From Gammaproteobacteria bacterium (lineage in GTDB: Bacteria; Pseudomonadota; Gammaproteobacteria; UBA6429; Thiohalophilaceae), in assembly GCA_013152045.1 (NCBI GenBank), contig JAADGZ010000176.1, positions 1 through 11,291 on the forward strand: a DNA stretch of 11,291 nucleotides, read 5' to 3'. The position numbers were made by a program, and so were the translations under genes. Shown here piece by piece: positions 1 through 8,196 of the stretch (positions are counted from its first letter, which is position 1; each line of letters opens with the position of its first letter). The notes below the pieces were generated by a model. The model was not told the DNA's origin. It was given only the letters and a program-made list of their open reading frames with translations, and did no database searches.

Positions 1-995
1 TATTTCTCACCTTGCAGGAAACATTCAACAATATGTCCACGACAGCAAAAAAAGAACTTGGCTATGCCAGCGATGAAACCAATCGAGTTCGTGATTTCAT
101 TGCACAAGCCATAGGCGAACTGGGAGAAAGCTTCATCAACCTTCAAGATCTGTCAAATAAACAAAATGAACTGGTTGACGATATTATTGAGAATTCTGCC
201 AACGTGGGATCTGATGATAGTGACAGTACAAATATTAGACAATTTGCAGAGGAAGTAGGTGAAATGATGGAACACTTCATCGGCATAATGATTTCCGTCA
301 GCACTCAGAGTGTCGCCACAGTTCATTACATCGATGACATGGTTGAGCAAATGGATGGGATCTTCAATCTTCTGGAAGATGTAAAATCTATTGCGGCCCA
401 AACCAACTTGCTAGCTCTCAATGCCGCGATAGAAGCCGCCCGCGCAGGTGATGCAGGGCGAGGATTCGCAGTAGTCGCCGACGAAGTACGCAGCCTCTCC
501 GTTCGTTCTACAGTATTTAACGAACAAATACGAGACCAGGTCAATGAGTCAAAAATAGTTATCGCACGCGTCCGCGAAACGGTTAGTAATATGGCTTCCC
601 GTGATATGAATGAAACAATTTCCGCAAAGGAACGGGTAAATAATTTGTTGAAGAATATAACATCAATGAATGAATTCCTATCCGCAAAAGTTGGTGATAT
701 TTCATCAGTAGTTGAACAGATAAACCAGGCCGTTGGCAAGGCTGTTCGCTGCCTACAGTTTGAAGATATAAGCAGACAGACCCTGAATGCCGCAGATAAT
801 CACATTAATCATTTTATTGAGTTGAATGAAAATCTCGAACAGGCTATTAATGCTGGAGAATCTGAACAAAGCGTGCTGAAAACCCTTTGTCGCATGCAGG
901 AGGTCATATTGAAGTTATCCAGTTACTGGGAAAAAGAAGGTGAAAAGGCTGTATTGCAAAAGTCTATGGATGAGGGTGAAGTTGAGATGTTTTAA
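1..995 (+). CDS. Methyl-accepting chemotaxis protein, cytoplasmic signalling part (5' end outside window)
   Basis: This is the C-terminal part of a chemoreceptor, a coiled-coil protein that normally controls a CheA kinase through CheW. Residue numbers count from the TTG at position 12. The highly conserved hairpin tip lies at about residues 125-165 and includes [19 protein letters not shown] and [14 protein letters not shown]. It is flanked by long helical arms (about 20-120 and 170-300). A stretch reading LQFEDISRQ at 248-256 is typical of one MCP subgroup. The frame stays open to the window edge and no Shine-Dalgarno precedes the TTG, so the true start and any membrane, sensor or HAMP part probably lie upstream. 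The protein ends in DEGEVEMF, with no CheR/CheB-binding pentapeptide. It lies 75 bp before a STAS gene on the same strand, which suggests it feeds signals to that partner-switching module (inference). The family call is secure; the ligand and exact pathway are unknown. Confidence 0.9.
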   Translation, partial: FLTLQETFNNMSTTAKKELGYASDETNRVRDFIAQAIGELGESFINLQDLSNKQNELVDDIIENSANVGSDDSDSTNIRQFAEEVGEMMEHFIGIMISVSTQSVATVHYIDDMVEQMDGIFNLLEDVKSIAAQTNLLALNAAIEAARAGDAGRGFAVVADEVRSLSVRSTVFNEQIRDQVNESKIVIARVRETVSNMASRDMNETISAKERVNNLLKNITSMNEFLSAKVGDISSVVEQINQAVGKAVRCLQFEDISRQTLNAADNHINHFIELNENLEQAINAGESEQSVLKTLCRMQEVILKLSSYWEKEGEKAVLQKSMDEGEVEMF

Positions 996-1070
996 CAAAA
1001 ACACACAACAATATAAAGCCTTCGCATCATTTACAACGTAGTTATTTTAAAGGCAGAAAAGGAGAATGAT

Positions 1071-1376
1071 ATGGCAGTAACAACACAAATATCTAACGAT
1101 GAAAAAACCATTACCATAAAAGTTGATGGTCGGTTTGATTTTACCCACCAAAAAGAATTCCGCGATGCCTATAGAGATCATAACTCTCCGGGCCTGACAT
1201 TTTATGTGGAAATGTCAGGCACTGAATACATGGACAGTTCTGCACTTGGCATGTTGCTACTCCTAAAAGAACATGCAGATAATTGCAATGGCAAAGTTAT
1301 TTTAAAGACGCCATCAGAAGCAATAAAAAAGATCCTCGATATGGCAAACTTCAATCAGCAGTTCGACATTCAATAA
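1071..1376 (+). CDS. STAS-domain anti-sigma factor antagonist (SpoIIAA/HsbA-like)
   Basis: This 101-residue protein is a single STAS domain, the usual size for the SpoIIAA/RsbV family. Such proteins act in the cytoplasm as switches: unphosphorylated they bind a partner, and serine phosphorylation releases it. The phosphorylation loop is visible as MDSSALG at residues 54-60. By alignment with SpoIIAA, S57 is the likely target, with S56 beside it. The beta strand before it (TFYVEMSG, 43-50) and the helix after it fit the fold. The start is well supported by AAGGAGA at 1059-1065, six bases upstream. The next gene begins 15 bp downstream and encodes both a phosphatase and a kinase domain suited to this substrate, so the two are almost certainly cotranscribed and work together. 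The gene is comparable to Pseudomonas hsbA and Shewanella crsA, but the downstream partner cannot be read from this window, so no symbol is given. Confidence 0.9.
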   Translation: MAVTTQISNDEKTITIKVDGRFDFTHQKEFRDAYRDHNSPGLTFYVEMSGTEYMDSSALGMLLLLKEHADNCNGKVILKTPSEAIKKILDMANFNQQFDIQ

Positions 1377-1391
1377 AACATGGAATAGCGC

Positions 1392-3149
1392 ATGATAGAA
1401 CCAATCCAGGAAGCCATGCAAGTAACTTCAAAACCGTTAACACAACGGGGTAAAGCACTTGTGGTTGATGATGACATGACTAACCGGTTCGTATTAAGTG
1501 AATTTCTGATCACTTCCGGTTATGAAGTAATAGAGGCTGAAAATGGCAAGCAAGCAATAGAACGTTATATAGAAGAATCTCCCGATATAATTTTTATGGA
1601 CGTTATGATGCCGGTCATGGATGGCCTGGAATCATCAAAACAAATAAAATCCATGGCTAACATGGAATTTGTTCCTATTATTTTTCTCACCGCCATGACC
1701 GACAGCGACACCATCACACGCTGTACTGATGCCGGTGGCGATGATTTTCTTAGCAAACCTATCAATATAGTTCAACTACAAGCAAAAATTCATTCCATGG
1801 AACGCATCCGTGACATTCATCGGGAGATTGCCGCGTTACACAAGGAAATATACCACGAACAACAAATTGCCGAGCATATCTTTACCTATGTTATTACCCG
1901 AGGTAATGCAAAACTCGAATATATCCATACCTTATTACGCCCAGCCGGACTCTTTAGTGGTGACATGCTATTAATCGATTTCACCCCTTCACGTGACATT
2001 CACATACTACTGGCTGACTTTACTGGGCATGGATTATCCGCTGCACTTGGTGCCCTACCAGTATCTGAAGTATTTCATGCGATGAGCGCCAAAGGATATG
2101 GTCTCGATGAGATCCTGAGCAACATCAACAAGAAACTGTATCAGCTTTTGCCCACAAACATGTTCATGGCTGCTCAATATATAATTTTAAGTCACAATCT
2201 GGAATATATCACCGTCTGTAATTGTGGTATGCCTAATGTTCTGCTACTAGATAGGCAAGCCAATATAATCAAAGCACGCATTCCTTCACGAGGAATACCG
2301 TTGGGAATAGATCCTGATTTTGATTTTTCAAAAATACGTGAACACTGCGATATAACACCGGGTGACAGACTGATACTATCCAGTGATGGCATTATAGAGG
2401 CAACAAATAATCAAGGTGAGCAATTCGGTGAGGAACGCTTTGAACAAACCCTACTTAAACTGCAGGATCAGGAGGATGATTCTTATTTCCAGGACCTTGA
2501 GAACATATTTGATTCGTTTTGCCAAGGTGGTCTGCACACAGATGATATCAGCCTGGTGGAGATACCCTGTATCGCGGAAAACATCCCTCTTTGGAATAAA
2601 CAACAAACACTAGAAACTGGATCTTCCGCAAAAGCAGGCGCTGTTGCAGATATTTCTTCAGAAATCAATCTACTTTTTAATGGCTACTGTTTAAAAAATG
2701 TTGATCCTGTACCTCTCGTTATTAACCATATAAACCAGCTAGCCAATACTGATGTACCACATCAAGATCTATTTGTTATTTTGAGTGAACTCTATACGAA
2801 TGCGCTTGATCATGGCGTCCTCAAATTAGACTCTTCTTTAAAATCAAGTGACAATGGCTTCGAGAAATATTTTTCAGAAAGAAAAAAGCGTCTCAATGAA
2901 TTAATCGAAGGCCATATTCGCCTGACATTACAGATTAGACTTCATGATACGGGCGGTCAATTCAATATTGTTTTTGAAGATAGTGGTTCTGGATTTAATT
3001 ACAGGGATTTCATTGGTGGCACAACTTATGGTAGTTCCTTTAGTGGCCGTGGCATTTACCTTGTCAGACAACTGTGCACATCGCTCATCTACTTTGAACC
3101 AGGCAACCGGGTAGAAGCAGTTTACCAGTGGAGTTCTAACAATTCATAA
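1392..3149 (+). CDS. Response regulator with PP2C (SpoIIE) phosphatase and RsbW-like kinase domains (HsbR/CrsR type)
   Basis: This 585-residue cytoplasmic protein has three domains. The receiver (about 20-135) has acidic residues D26-D28, phospho-acceptor D70 in FMDVMMP, T100 and K122. A short helical linker (about 137-170) follows. The PP2C/SpoIIE serine phosphatase (about 180-392) shows metal-binding acids in FSGDM (D191), ADFTGHG (D209), SSDGIIEA (D332) and TDDISLV (D385). The GHKL kinase domain (about 425-580) has an N-box with E466 and N470, a G1 box EDSGSGF (D530) and a G2 box GRGIYLV (552-558). Between N-box and G1 is an extra charged helical segment (about 478-508), which I recall as characteristic of HsbR/CrsR-type proteins. 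In that family the receiver controls whether the protein dephosphorylates or phosphorylates its STAS partner, here presumably the gene just upstream. The ATG at 1392 has only a weak ribosome site (TGGAA, 1381-1385); an ATG at 1416 is an alternative. All key residues of all three domains are intact. Confidence 0.92.
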   Translation: MIEPIQEAMQVTSKPLTQRGKALVVDDDMTNRFVLSEFLITSGYEVIEAENGKQAIERYIEESPDIIFMDVMMPVMDGLESSKQIKSMANMEFVPIIFLTAMTDSDTITRCTDAGGDDFLSKPINIVQLQAKIHSMERIRDIHREIAALHKEIYHEQQIAEHIFTYVITRGNAKLEYIHTLLRPAGLFSGDMLLIDFTPSRDIHILLADFTGHGLSAALGALPVSEVFHAMSAKGYGLDEILSNINKKLYQLLPTNMFMAAQYIILSHNLEYITVCNCGMPNVLLLDRQANIIKARIPSRGIPLGIDPDFDFSKIREHCDITPGDRLILSSDGIIEATNNQGEQFGEERFEQTLLKLQDQEDDSYFQDLENIFDSFCQGGLHTDDISLVEIPCIAENIPLWNKQQTLETGSSAKAGAVADISSEINLLFNGYCLKNVDPVPLVINHINQLANTDVPHQDLFVILSELYTNALDHGVLKLDSSLKSSDNGFEKYFSERKKRLNELIEGHIRLTLQIRLHDTGGQFNIVFEDSGSGFNYRDFIGGTTYGSSFSGRGIYLVRQLCTSLIYFEPGNRVEAVYQWSSNNS

Positions 3150-3241
3150 GCTAATATCGGTAGTGTCCTAAACATATCTGAATTAAGAGAAAAACGAGTC
3201 CCACGCGAATAACAGACACCAGAAATGAACCAAATCCCTGA

Positions 3242-4780
3242 TCACTTAATCATAGCAATATTAGAATCCTGTTTAGCCAATTCACGCTCAATAACATCCA
3301 TGGTCGCACGCCCAATATAGTCACTGTTTTCATCCACAGCACTGACGGCTTCTAGATAGCTGCGAGCAATAATTCTTCCCAGTGGTTTCGGATTATAAAG
3401 TAATCGTTTAATGATAAATGGATTAAAGGTTAATGGATTGTAACCTTCTTTCAAATAGCCTTTTTTTATTAACATTTTTTCTATCGGCGTTCCAGGCTGT
3501 ATGCCAATAAAAAAAATAAAAGGCAGAACATTGTCACGACCAAACATGCGGTAGAGTTCTTTGATCCGACTAATAGTCTTCTGCAGGGTTAAGCGTGTTT
3601 CGCCGGGTGCATTTAACGGCATATATAATTTAATTTTCTGATCGATATAGCCTGCATCTCTGAATATGCGAAAGGCCTGCATTTGCTGCTCCAGCGAATA
3701 TCCTAAGGCCAGAGTGTTGATAATTTCCTGAGTCCCCGTAAATGATAAATCAAGACTAAGCAAGCCACTATCCAGCATCTTTTTAGCCAGCTGCGCGTTA
3801 AGATAATTCAGGCGTAAATAACCGGTCCATCGTATTTTCAGCTTGCGTCTGATTATTTCATCGAGTATTTCCTCAACGTGTTGCGTACTGCGTCGAGTAG
3901 AACAAAATTGAGCATCAGTAAACCAGATTTTTTTAACCCCATAACGCGTATTTAATGATTCAATTTCATTAACCACTTCGACCGGTTCACGATAACGTTG
4001 CTCTCGCACTTCTATTTTATTATACAGACAAAAGTGACACTGATAGGGGCAGCCTCGTTTTGTATGTACGCCAATGAAGTCATTGGTATATTCTGTTATT
4101 TCTGGGAAAATAGATTCTATATATCCAAAATCAACTGCCGTTAATTTCGACAGCTTGAAATTTCCAGTCCGATTTGTATAGCTAATCTTGCTATGACTAT
4201 CTTTACAATAACATTCACCAATTGTTGTGCTTTCGCCATTGACCACCGATAACATGGCAGGCTCTCCTTCACCAACAACAACAACGGTATTTTTGGGGCA
4301 ATGTTTAACCACATACTTGCCAAAGATCGACACCGCTGTACCACCAACAACAATTTTTGTATCGGGTTTCAGCTTGCGCACCAGCTTCATAAAAGAAAAG
4401 TTGCGTATCCGGTTGGCGCTGTAATCATAAATTATTGAAAGCGCATTGATTCCTGCTGTTATCCGATGCCATAAGTTAGGTGAATGATCAAAATTCATTA
4501 CCACACCCAGCGCATCATCTTCGGGGTGAGGACCAAATGACTGCATGTTTCGCCATGAAAAGGCCACCACATCCGGATCAAGCGCAAGAATTCTAGATTT
4601 CAGCGCCCGTTTTCTCTCGGCCCTGGGGATAATAGCAAGATCGAGTATTTCCTGTTTGATTTGCGGGCGTTGTTTATGGATATAATCGGCAACATAGATA
4701 ACGCCACCGGGATATATTTTCCAACAGGGTAAACGGACATAAAGAACAGTCTTTACCTTTTTATCGCTTATCTCGCTCAA
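3242..4780 (-). CDS. Radical SAM protein with N-terminal B12-binding-type domain
   Basis: This 512-residue protein probably carries out a radical reaction using S-adenosylmethionine, a [4Fe-4S] cluster and perhaps cobalamin. The N-terminal part (about 10-185) resembles the Rossmann-like B12-binding domain of class B radical SAM enzymes, including VVGGTAVSIFG (144-154) and VVVVGEGEPAML (166-177). The usual cobalamin DxHxxG motif is absent, as is common in that class. The radical SAM core (about 235-430) has the cluster motif CPYQCHFC, with C244, C248 and C251, and later GIQPGTPIE (426-434). A segment SWRNMQSFGPHPED (75-88) recalls the PhpK-like P-methyltransferase group, but this comes from memory and is weak. 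The start is a TTG supported by a good Shine-Dalgarno sequence. The gene stands alone, convergent with the response regulator (92 bp between stops), and a terminator separates it from the tRNA/nuo unit. Substrate and pathway cannot be told from context. Methyltransferase is the likeliest activity, but other radical SAM chemistry is possible. Confidence 0.85.
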   Translation of the reverse strand: MSEISDKKVKTVLYVRLPCWKIYPGGVIYVADYIHKQRPQIKQEILDLAIIPRAERKRALKSRILALDPDVVAFSWRNMQSFGPHPEDDALGVVMNFDHSPNLWHRITAGINALSIIYDYSANRIRNFSFMKLVRKLKPDTKIVVGGTAVSIFGKYVVKHCPKNTVVVVGEGEPAMLSVVNGESTTIGECYCKDSHSKISYTNRTGNFKLSKLTAVDFGYIESIFPEITEYTNDFIGVHTKRGCPYQCHFCLYNKIEVREQRYREPVEVVNEIESLNTRYGVKKIWFTDAQFCSTRRSTQHVEEILDEIIRRKLKIRWTGYLRLNYLNAQLAKKMLDSGLLSLDLSFTGTQEIINTLALGYSLEQQMQAFRIFRDAGYIDQKIKLYMPLNAPGETRLTLQKTISRIKELYRMFGRDNVLPFIFFIGIQPGTPIEKMLIKKGYLKEGYNPLTFNPFIIKRLLYNPKPLGRIIARSYLEAVSAVDENSDYIGRATMDVIERELAKQDSNIAMIK

Positions 4781-4785
4781 AATTA

Positions 4786-4793
4786 TTCCTTTT
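4786..4793 (-). promoter_or_regulatory. Shine-Dalgarno supporting a TTG start
   Basis: On the minus strand AAAAGGAA ends five bases before the TTG at 4780-4778. This is a well-placed ribosome binding site. It is the main reason for accepting a TTG start for the radical SAM gene, since the B12-binding domain begins almost at once (TVLYVRLP at residues 11-18). Confidence 0.65.
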
Positions 4794-4916
4794 CTGAAAA
4801 CGGAAGGGACAATAATTTCTTGTGGATACTATTTTCTATAAAGACTTATCGATAGGTTGGTGTGAACTGCGGCAAATTTTAAGTTAAGACTCAGATAAAT
4901 ATATGCGCAGCCAAGG

Positions 4917-4931
4917 CTCAATAATATTGAG
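4917..4931. promoter_or_regulatory. Perfect 15-base palindrome, possible operator
   Basis: The sequence CTCAATAATATTGAG has two perfect 7-base arms around a single central A. It lies about 137 bp upstream of the radical SAM start, where a transcription factor could bind. It is AT-rich, in an AT-rich stretch, and too short to be a strong hairpin terminator. The regulator is unknown and a chance palindrome is possible. Confidence 0.3.
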
Positions 4932-5017
4932 TATCATCCTAACAAACAGGCGCGAGAAACAGGAATATATATGTAAATAAAATCAAGAAAAATAAAATGA
5001 TATTCTGATAAACACAG

Positions 5018-5052
5018 AAACAAAAATGGCATAGCGCGAAGGCTATGCCATT
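5018..5052 (-). terminator. Intrinsic terminator after tRNA-fMet and the nuo operon
   Basis: Read on the minus strand, a perfect 11-bp stem (AATGGCATAGC at 5052-5042 pairing with GCTATGCCATT at 5035-5025) closes a six-base loop CTTCGC. It is followed by TTTGTTT, giving a U-rich tail. It begins 29 bp after the 3' end of the tRNA. It is the first strong terminator after nuoI in transcription order, so it probably ends a combined nuo-tRNA transcript. The plus-strand reading lacks a comparable T-tract, so it appears one-directional. Confidence 0.85.
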
Positions 5053-5081
5053 ATTGAAAACACAAACGTGTTTGTATTGAT

Positions 5082-5158
<77 letters not shown>

Positions 5159-5202
5159 TCAGAAGGTTGGCATTCTAAACGGACTGCCATAAATTAGCAA
5201 GC

Positions 5203-6639
5203 CTAAGTTGCAGAAAAAGCGGCGGCACAAACCGCCATCAGCGATCCAGGGAACAGTCCGAGGCCTAACACCATTAGTGCATTGGCGCTTATCATCAAAC
5301 GCATGTCGGTGCTGCATTCCAGTTGCTCCTCGCTATCTGGTTCATCAAAATACATCAGCTTGATAACACGCAGATAATAGAAAACACCGATAATAGAAAA
5401 AACAACGGCGACCACTGCCAGCCAGATCATATCTGCGGCAATCACCTCTTGCAGCACCGCCAGCTTGGCCCAGAAACCCAGGAAGGGAGGCACTCCGGCC
5501 ATGGAGAACATCAGGATTAACATCATGAAGGCATACCAGGGACTGCGTTTATTAAGGCCTTTAAAATCATCCAGCAGGTCGCCTTCAAAACCCTTGCGGC
5601 TAATGAGCATAATCATGCCAAAACCACCTAGGGCCATAAGCACATAGGTCAGGGCATAGAACATGGATGAGGAAAATCCGCTTTGCGTACCGGTAAGTAT
5701 ACCCAGCAGTAAAAAACCAACATGGGAAATGGTCGAATAGGCCAGCATACGTTTAAGATTGGTTTGCGCAATAGCGACAATATTGCCGACCGCCATCGAC
5801 AATACTGCCAGGATAATCAAAATACTCTGCCATTGATCATGCAGATTGAGCAGACCATCTCCCAGCAGACGTACCAATAAAGCAAATGCGGCTATCTTGG
5901 GGGCACTGCCGATATAAAGCGTAACCGCCGTAGGCGCACCCTGGTATACATCTGGCAACCACATGTGAAAAGGTACGGCTCCCAGTTTGAACGCCACACC
6001 GACCAACAGGAAGACCAGGCCGAAAGCCATCAGGGTTTTATCTGCCGTCGCCGCATGGCTGGCAATGCTATCCAGATTCAGTGTACCTGTGGCACCATAA
6101 ATCATGGACATGCCGTAGAGCAACATGCCTGAGGCGATCGCGCCCAGAACAAAATACTTCATCGCTGCTTCTGATGCCTTCGTTGAACCCCGCTGCATGG
6201 CCACCATGGCGTACATCGACAAAGACAGTAATTCCAACCCTAGATAAAGCGTCAGCAAACTGTGCGCCGAGATCATGATCATCATGCCCAACATGCCGAA
6301 CAGTCCCAGCATGTAGAATTCACCCTTGAACATATCGCGATCGCGCAAATAATCCTTGGAATAAACAAACACCACAAACACGGCAAAATAAACGCCAAGC
6401 TTGAGTATCTGACTCATGCTGTCCGCCACATAGGTGCCATTGAACGTTGTTAGGCGTTCACCACCGTAACCATAGATGGTCAATACCGCCACTAACAGCA
6501 ACGTAAATAATGAAAACAAATAGGTCAGATAGCGCTCCTGCTGCTTGAGGAACAGATCGATCAGCAACAGCACACAGGCCATACCGAGAATAAATATTTC
6601 GGGAAGCGCCGGTAGAAAATTGGGCATTTCAAAATTCAT
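5203..6639 (-). CDS. nuoN: NADH-quinone oxidoreductase subunit N
   Basis: NuoN is one of three antiporter-like, proton-pumping subunits in the membrane arm of complex I. The 478-residue protein is almost entirely hydrophobic helices (about 14), the normal length for bacterial NuoN. The residues that line the proton path are present: E136 in [11 protein letters not shown]161 in [10 protein letters not shown]218 in [15 protein letters not shown]248 in GSAPKIAAF, and K392 in FLGFWAKL. These correspond to E133, K158, K217, K247 and K395 of E. coli NuoN as I recall them. It is the last nuo gene, 21 bp after nuoM, and is followed by tRNA-fMet. The ATG at 6639-6637 lacks a strong Shine-Dalgarno (TGGCAA at best), which suggests translation is partly coupled to nuoM. 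The N-terminus [15 protein letters not shown] fits the family. Confidence 0.97.
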   Translation of the reverse strand: MNFEMPNFLPALPEIFILGMACVLLLIDLFLKQQERYLTYLFSLFTLLLVAVLTIYGYGGERLTTFNGTYVADSMSQILKLGVYFAVFVVFVYSKDYLRDRDMFKGEFYMLGLFGMLGMMIMISAHSLLTLYLGLELLSLSMYAMVAMQRGSTKASEAAMKYFVLGAIASGMLLYGMSMIYGATGTLNLDSIASHAATADKTLMAFGLVFLLVGVAFKLGAVPFHMWLPDVYQGAPTAVTLYIGSAPKIAAFALLVRLLGDGLLNLHDQWQSILIILAVLSMAVGNIVAIAQTNLKRMLAYSTISHVGFLLLGILTGTQSGFSSSMFYALTYVLMALGGFGMIMLISRKGFEGDLLDDFKGLNKRSPWYAFMMLILMFSMAGVPPFLGFWAKLAVLQEVIAADMIWLAVVAVVFSIIGVFYYLRVIKLMYFDEPDSEEQLECSTDMRLMISANALMVLGLGLFPGSLMAVCAAAFSAT

Positions 6640-6660
6640 TTTATATTGCCATTATTGTAT

Positions 6661-8181
6661 TTACAGCTTGGATTGCATGATGTGCTGCAACAGATTATTG
6701 ACCGTAGGACCCATTACGTCTAGTAACGGCGCGGGCCAGAGACCAAATAACAGTACAACCACAGCCAGTAAACCCAGGATAAGGAATTCGCGTTTATTGA
6801 TGTCTTCCAATGCAGCCACCCGCTCATTCGCTACATCACCAAAGATCACCCGCTTAACCATCCACAGGGTATAGGCCGCGCCCAGAATCAGCGTAGTTGC
6901 AGCTAAAAAGGCAAACCAAAAATTAGCTTTGAAGCTGCTGAGTATGACCATGAACTCACCGACAAAACCGGAGGTGCCTGGCAGCCCCGTATTAGCCATC
7001 GAGAACAGCACCATAAACGCAGCAAAGGTGGGCATGGTATTGGCAACACCGCCGTAATCACTGATCTGGCGACTATGCATACGGTCATACATTACCCCAA
7101 CACAGAGGAACATGGCTCCGGAAATAAAGCCATGAGAAACCATCTGTACAATACCGCCTTCGATACCCATAGCCGCGCCGCTGAGACTGCCGGTATTGTC
7201 AAAGATACGCCAGGCAATGAAAAAGCCGAGGGTAACAAAGCCCATGTGGGCGATGGAGGAATAAGCGATCAGCTTTTTCATGTCCTCCTGTGCCAGCGCG
7301 ACAAAACCGACATAGACGACCGCTATCAGCGACAGACTGATCATTAACCAGTCCAGTTCCTGACTGGCATCGGGTGTGATCGGCAGAGAAAAACGCAGGA
7401 AACCGTAAGCACCAAGCTTGAGCATGATCGCGGCCAGAATCACCGAACCTCCCGTGGGTGCTTCGACGTGCGCATCCGGCAACCAGGTATGCACTGGCCA
7501 CATCGGTACTTTAACGGCAAAGGCAACCAGAAAAGCCAGGAAGATCAGCAATTGCGGCGTCATCCCCATATGATAGTTCTGGAAATCGGCAATCAGGAAA
7601 CTGCCGGTCTGGAAGTGCAGATACAACAGCGCCACCAGCATGAATACGGAGCCAAAAAAGGTGTAAATGAAGAATTTCAGCGTTGCATAGACCCGCCGTG
7701 GCCCACCCCAGATACCGATGATTAGGAACATGGGGATCAGCATGGCTTCCCAGTAAACATAGAACAGGGCCGCATCCAGTGAAGCAAAGACACCGATCAT
7801 CAAGCCTTCCATAATCAGGAAAGCCGCCATGTACTGCGCCACGCGTTGTTTAATCACTTCCCAACCGGCTAGCACCACCAACACCGTCATGAAGCTGGTC
7901 AACAGGATCAGCGGCATGGCAATACCATCTACGCCGAGATGGTAATAGATATTAAATCGGGGAATCCATGCTATCGGTCCTTCAACAAACTGCATCGCCG
8001 CCGTACTTGTATCAAACGCGGTATAGAGCGGAATCGACAGCACAAAAGTCAGAATGGAAAACAGCAACGCCAAGCCGCGCGCCACTGTCTTTTGCGACTC
8101 GCTGTTTGCAGACAGCACCGCAAGTCCCCCAAGAATGGGAGTCCAGATTACAAGGCTCAGAAGTGGCCAATCAGCAAACAT
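6661..8181 (-). CDS. nuoM: NADH-quinone oxidoreductase subunit M
   Basis: NuoM is the middle antiporter-like subunit of the complex I membrane arm and pumps protons. The 506-residue protein has about 14 membrane helices and the standard family length. The functional residues are visible: E145 in YVYWEAMLIPM, K224 in AVKVPMWPVHTWLPDAHVE, K255 in MLKLGAYGFLR, and E409 in SGFVGEFM. They match E144, K234, K265 and E407 of E. coli NuoM. Two broken transmembrane helices, seen in all antiporter-like subunits, fit the regions around K224 and E409. The gene starts 15 bp after the nuoL stop, with a modest ribosome site (CAGGG, 8195-8191) in that gap, and is followed closely by nuoN. Nothing is unusual in it. 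Confidence 0.98.
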   Translation of the reverse strand: MFADWPLLSLVIWTPILGGLAVLSANSESQKTVARGLALLFSILTFVLSIPLYTAFDTSTAAMQFVEGPIAWIPRFNIYYHLGVDGIAMPLILLTSFMTVLVVLAGWEVIKQRVAQYMAAFLIMEGLMIGVFASLDAALFYVYWEAMLIPMFLIIGIWGGPRRVYATLKFFIYTFFGSVFMLVALLYLHFQTGSFLIADFQNYHMGMTPQLLIFLAFLVAFAVKVPMWPVHTWLPDAHVEAPTGGSVILAAIMLKLGAYGFLRFSLPITPDASQELDWLMISLSLIAVVYVGFVALAQEDMKKLIAYSSIAHMGFVTLGFFIAWRIFDNTGSLSGAAMGIEGGIVQMVSHGFISGAMFLCVGVMYDRMHSRQISDYGGVANTMPTFAAFMVLFSMANTGLPGTSGFVGEFMVILSSFKANFWFAFLAATTLILGAAYTLWMVKRVIFGDVANERVAALEDINKREFLILGLLAVVVLLFGLWPAPLLDVMGPTVNNLLQHIMQSKL

Positions 8182-8196
8182 TAAACATAACCCTGG

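Larger units (their letters stand above)
4781..5017. other. AT-rich intergenic region upstream of the radical SAM gene
   Basis: No credible gene lies between the terminator of the tRNA/nuo unit and the radical SAM gene. Because the terminator is upstream, this stretch should contain the radical SAM promoter. The best match I found on the minus strand is weak: TTCACA (4866-4861) and TATAGA (4840-4835) with a 20-base spacer, longer than the usual 17. A perfect 15-base palindrome is listed separately. I see no convincing small ORF or riboswitch. Confidence 0.5.

Noticed and set aside
12..14. TTG at position 12 as the true start of the chemoreceptor gene
   Set aside because: No ribosome site precedes it in the 11 visible bases and the frame stays open to the edge; the gene most likely begins outside the window.
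326..739. Minus-strand 137-codon open frame
   Set aside because: It is the antisense shadow of the conserved MCP hairpin region; the plus-strand reading is clearly the gene.
3159..3220. Possible inverted repeat (GGTAGTGTC and GACACC) between the convergent stops, as a terminator or IS end
   Set aside because: The arms match imperfectly and are about 47 bases apart, with no T-tract, no target duplication and no transposase; it is most likely chance. I see no clear terminator in the 3150-3241 spacer.
5062..5075. Small hairpin ACAAAC-GT-GTTTGT between tRNA and terminator
   Set aside because: The two-base loop is too tight for a full six-pair stem, and the strong terminator immediately downstream explains the region.
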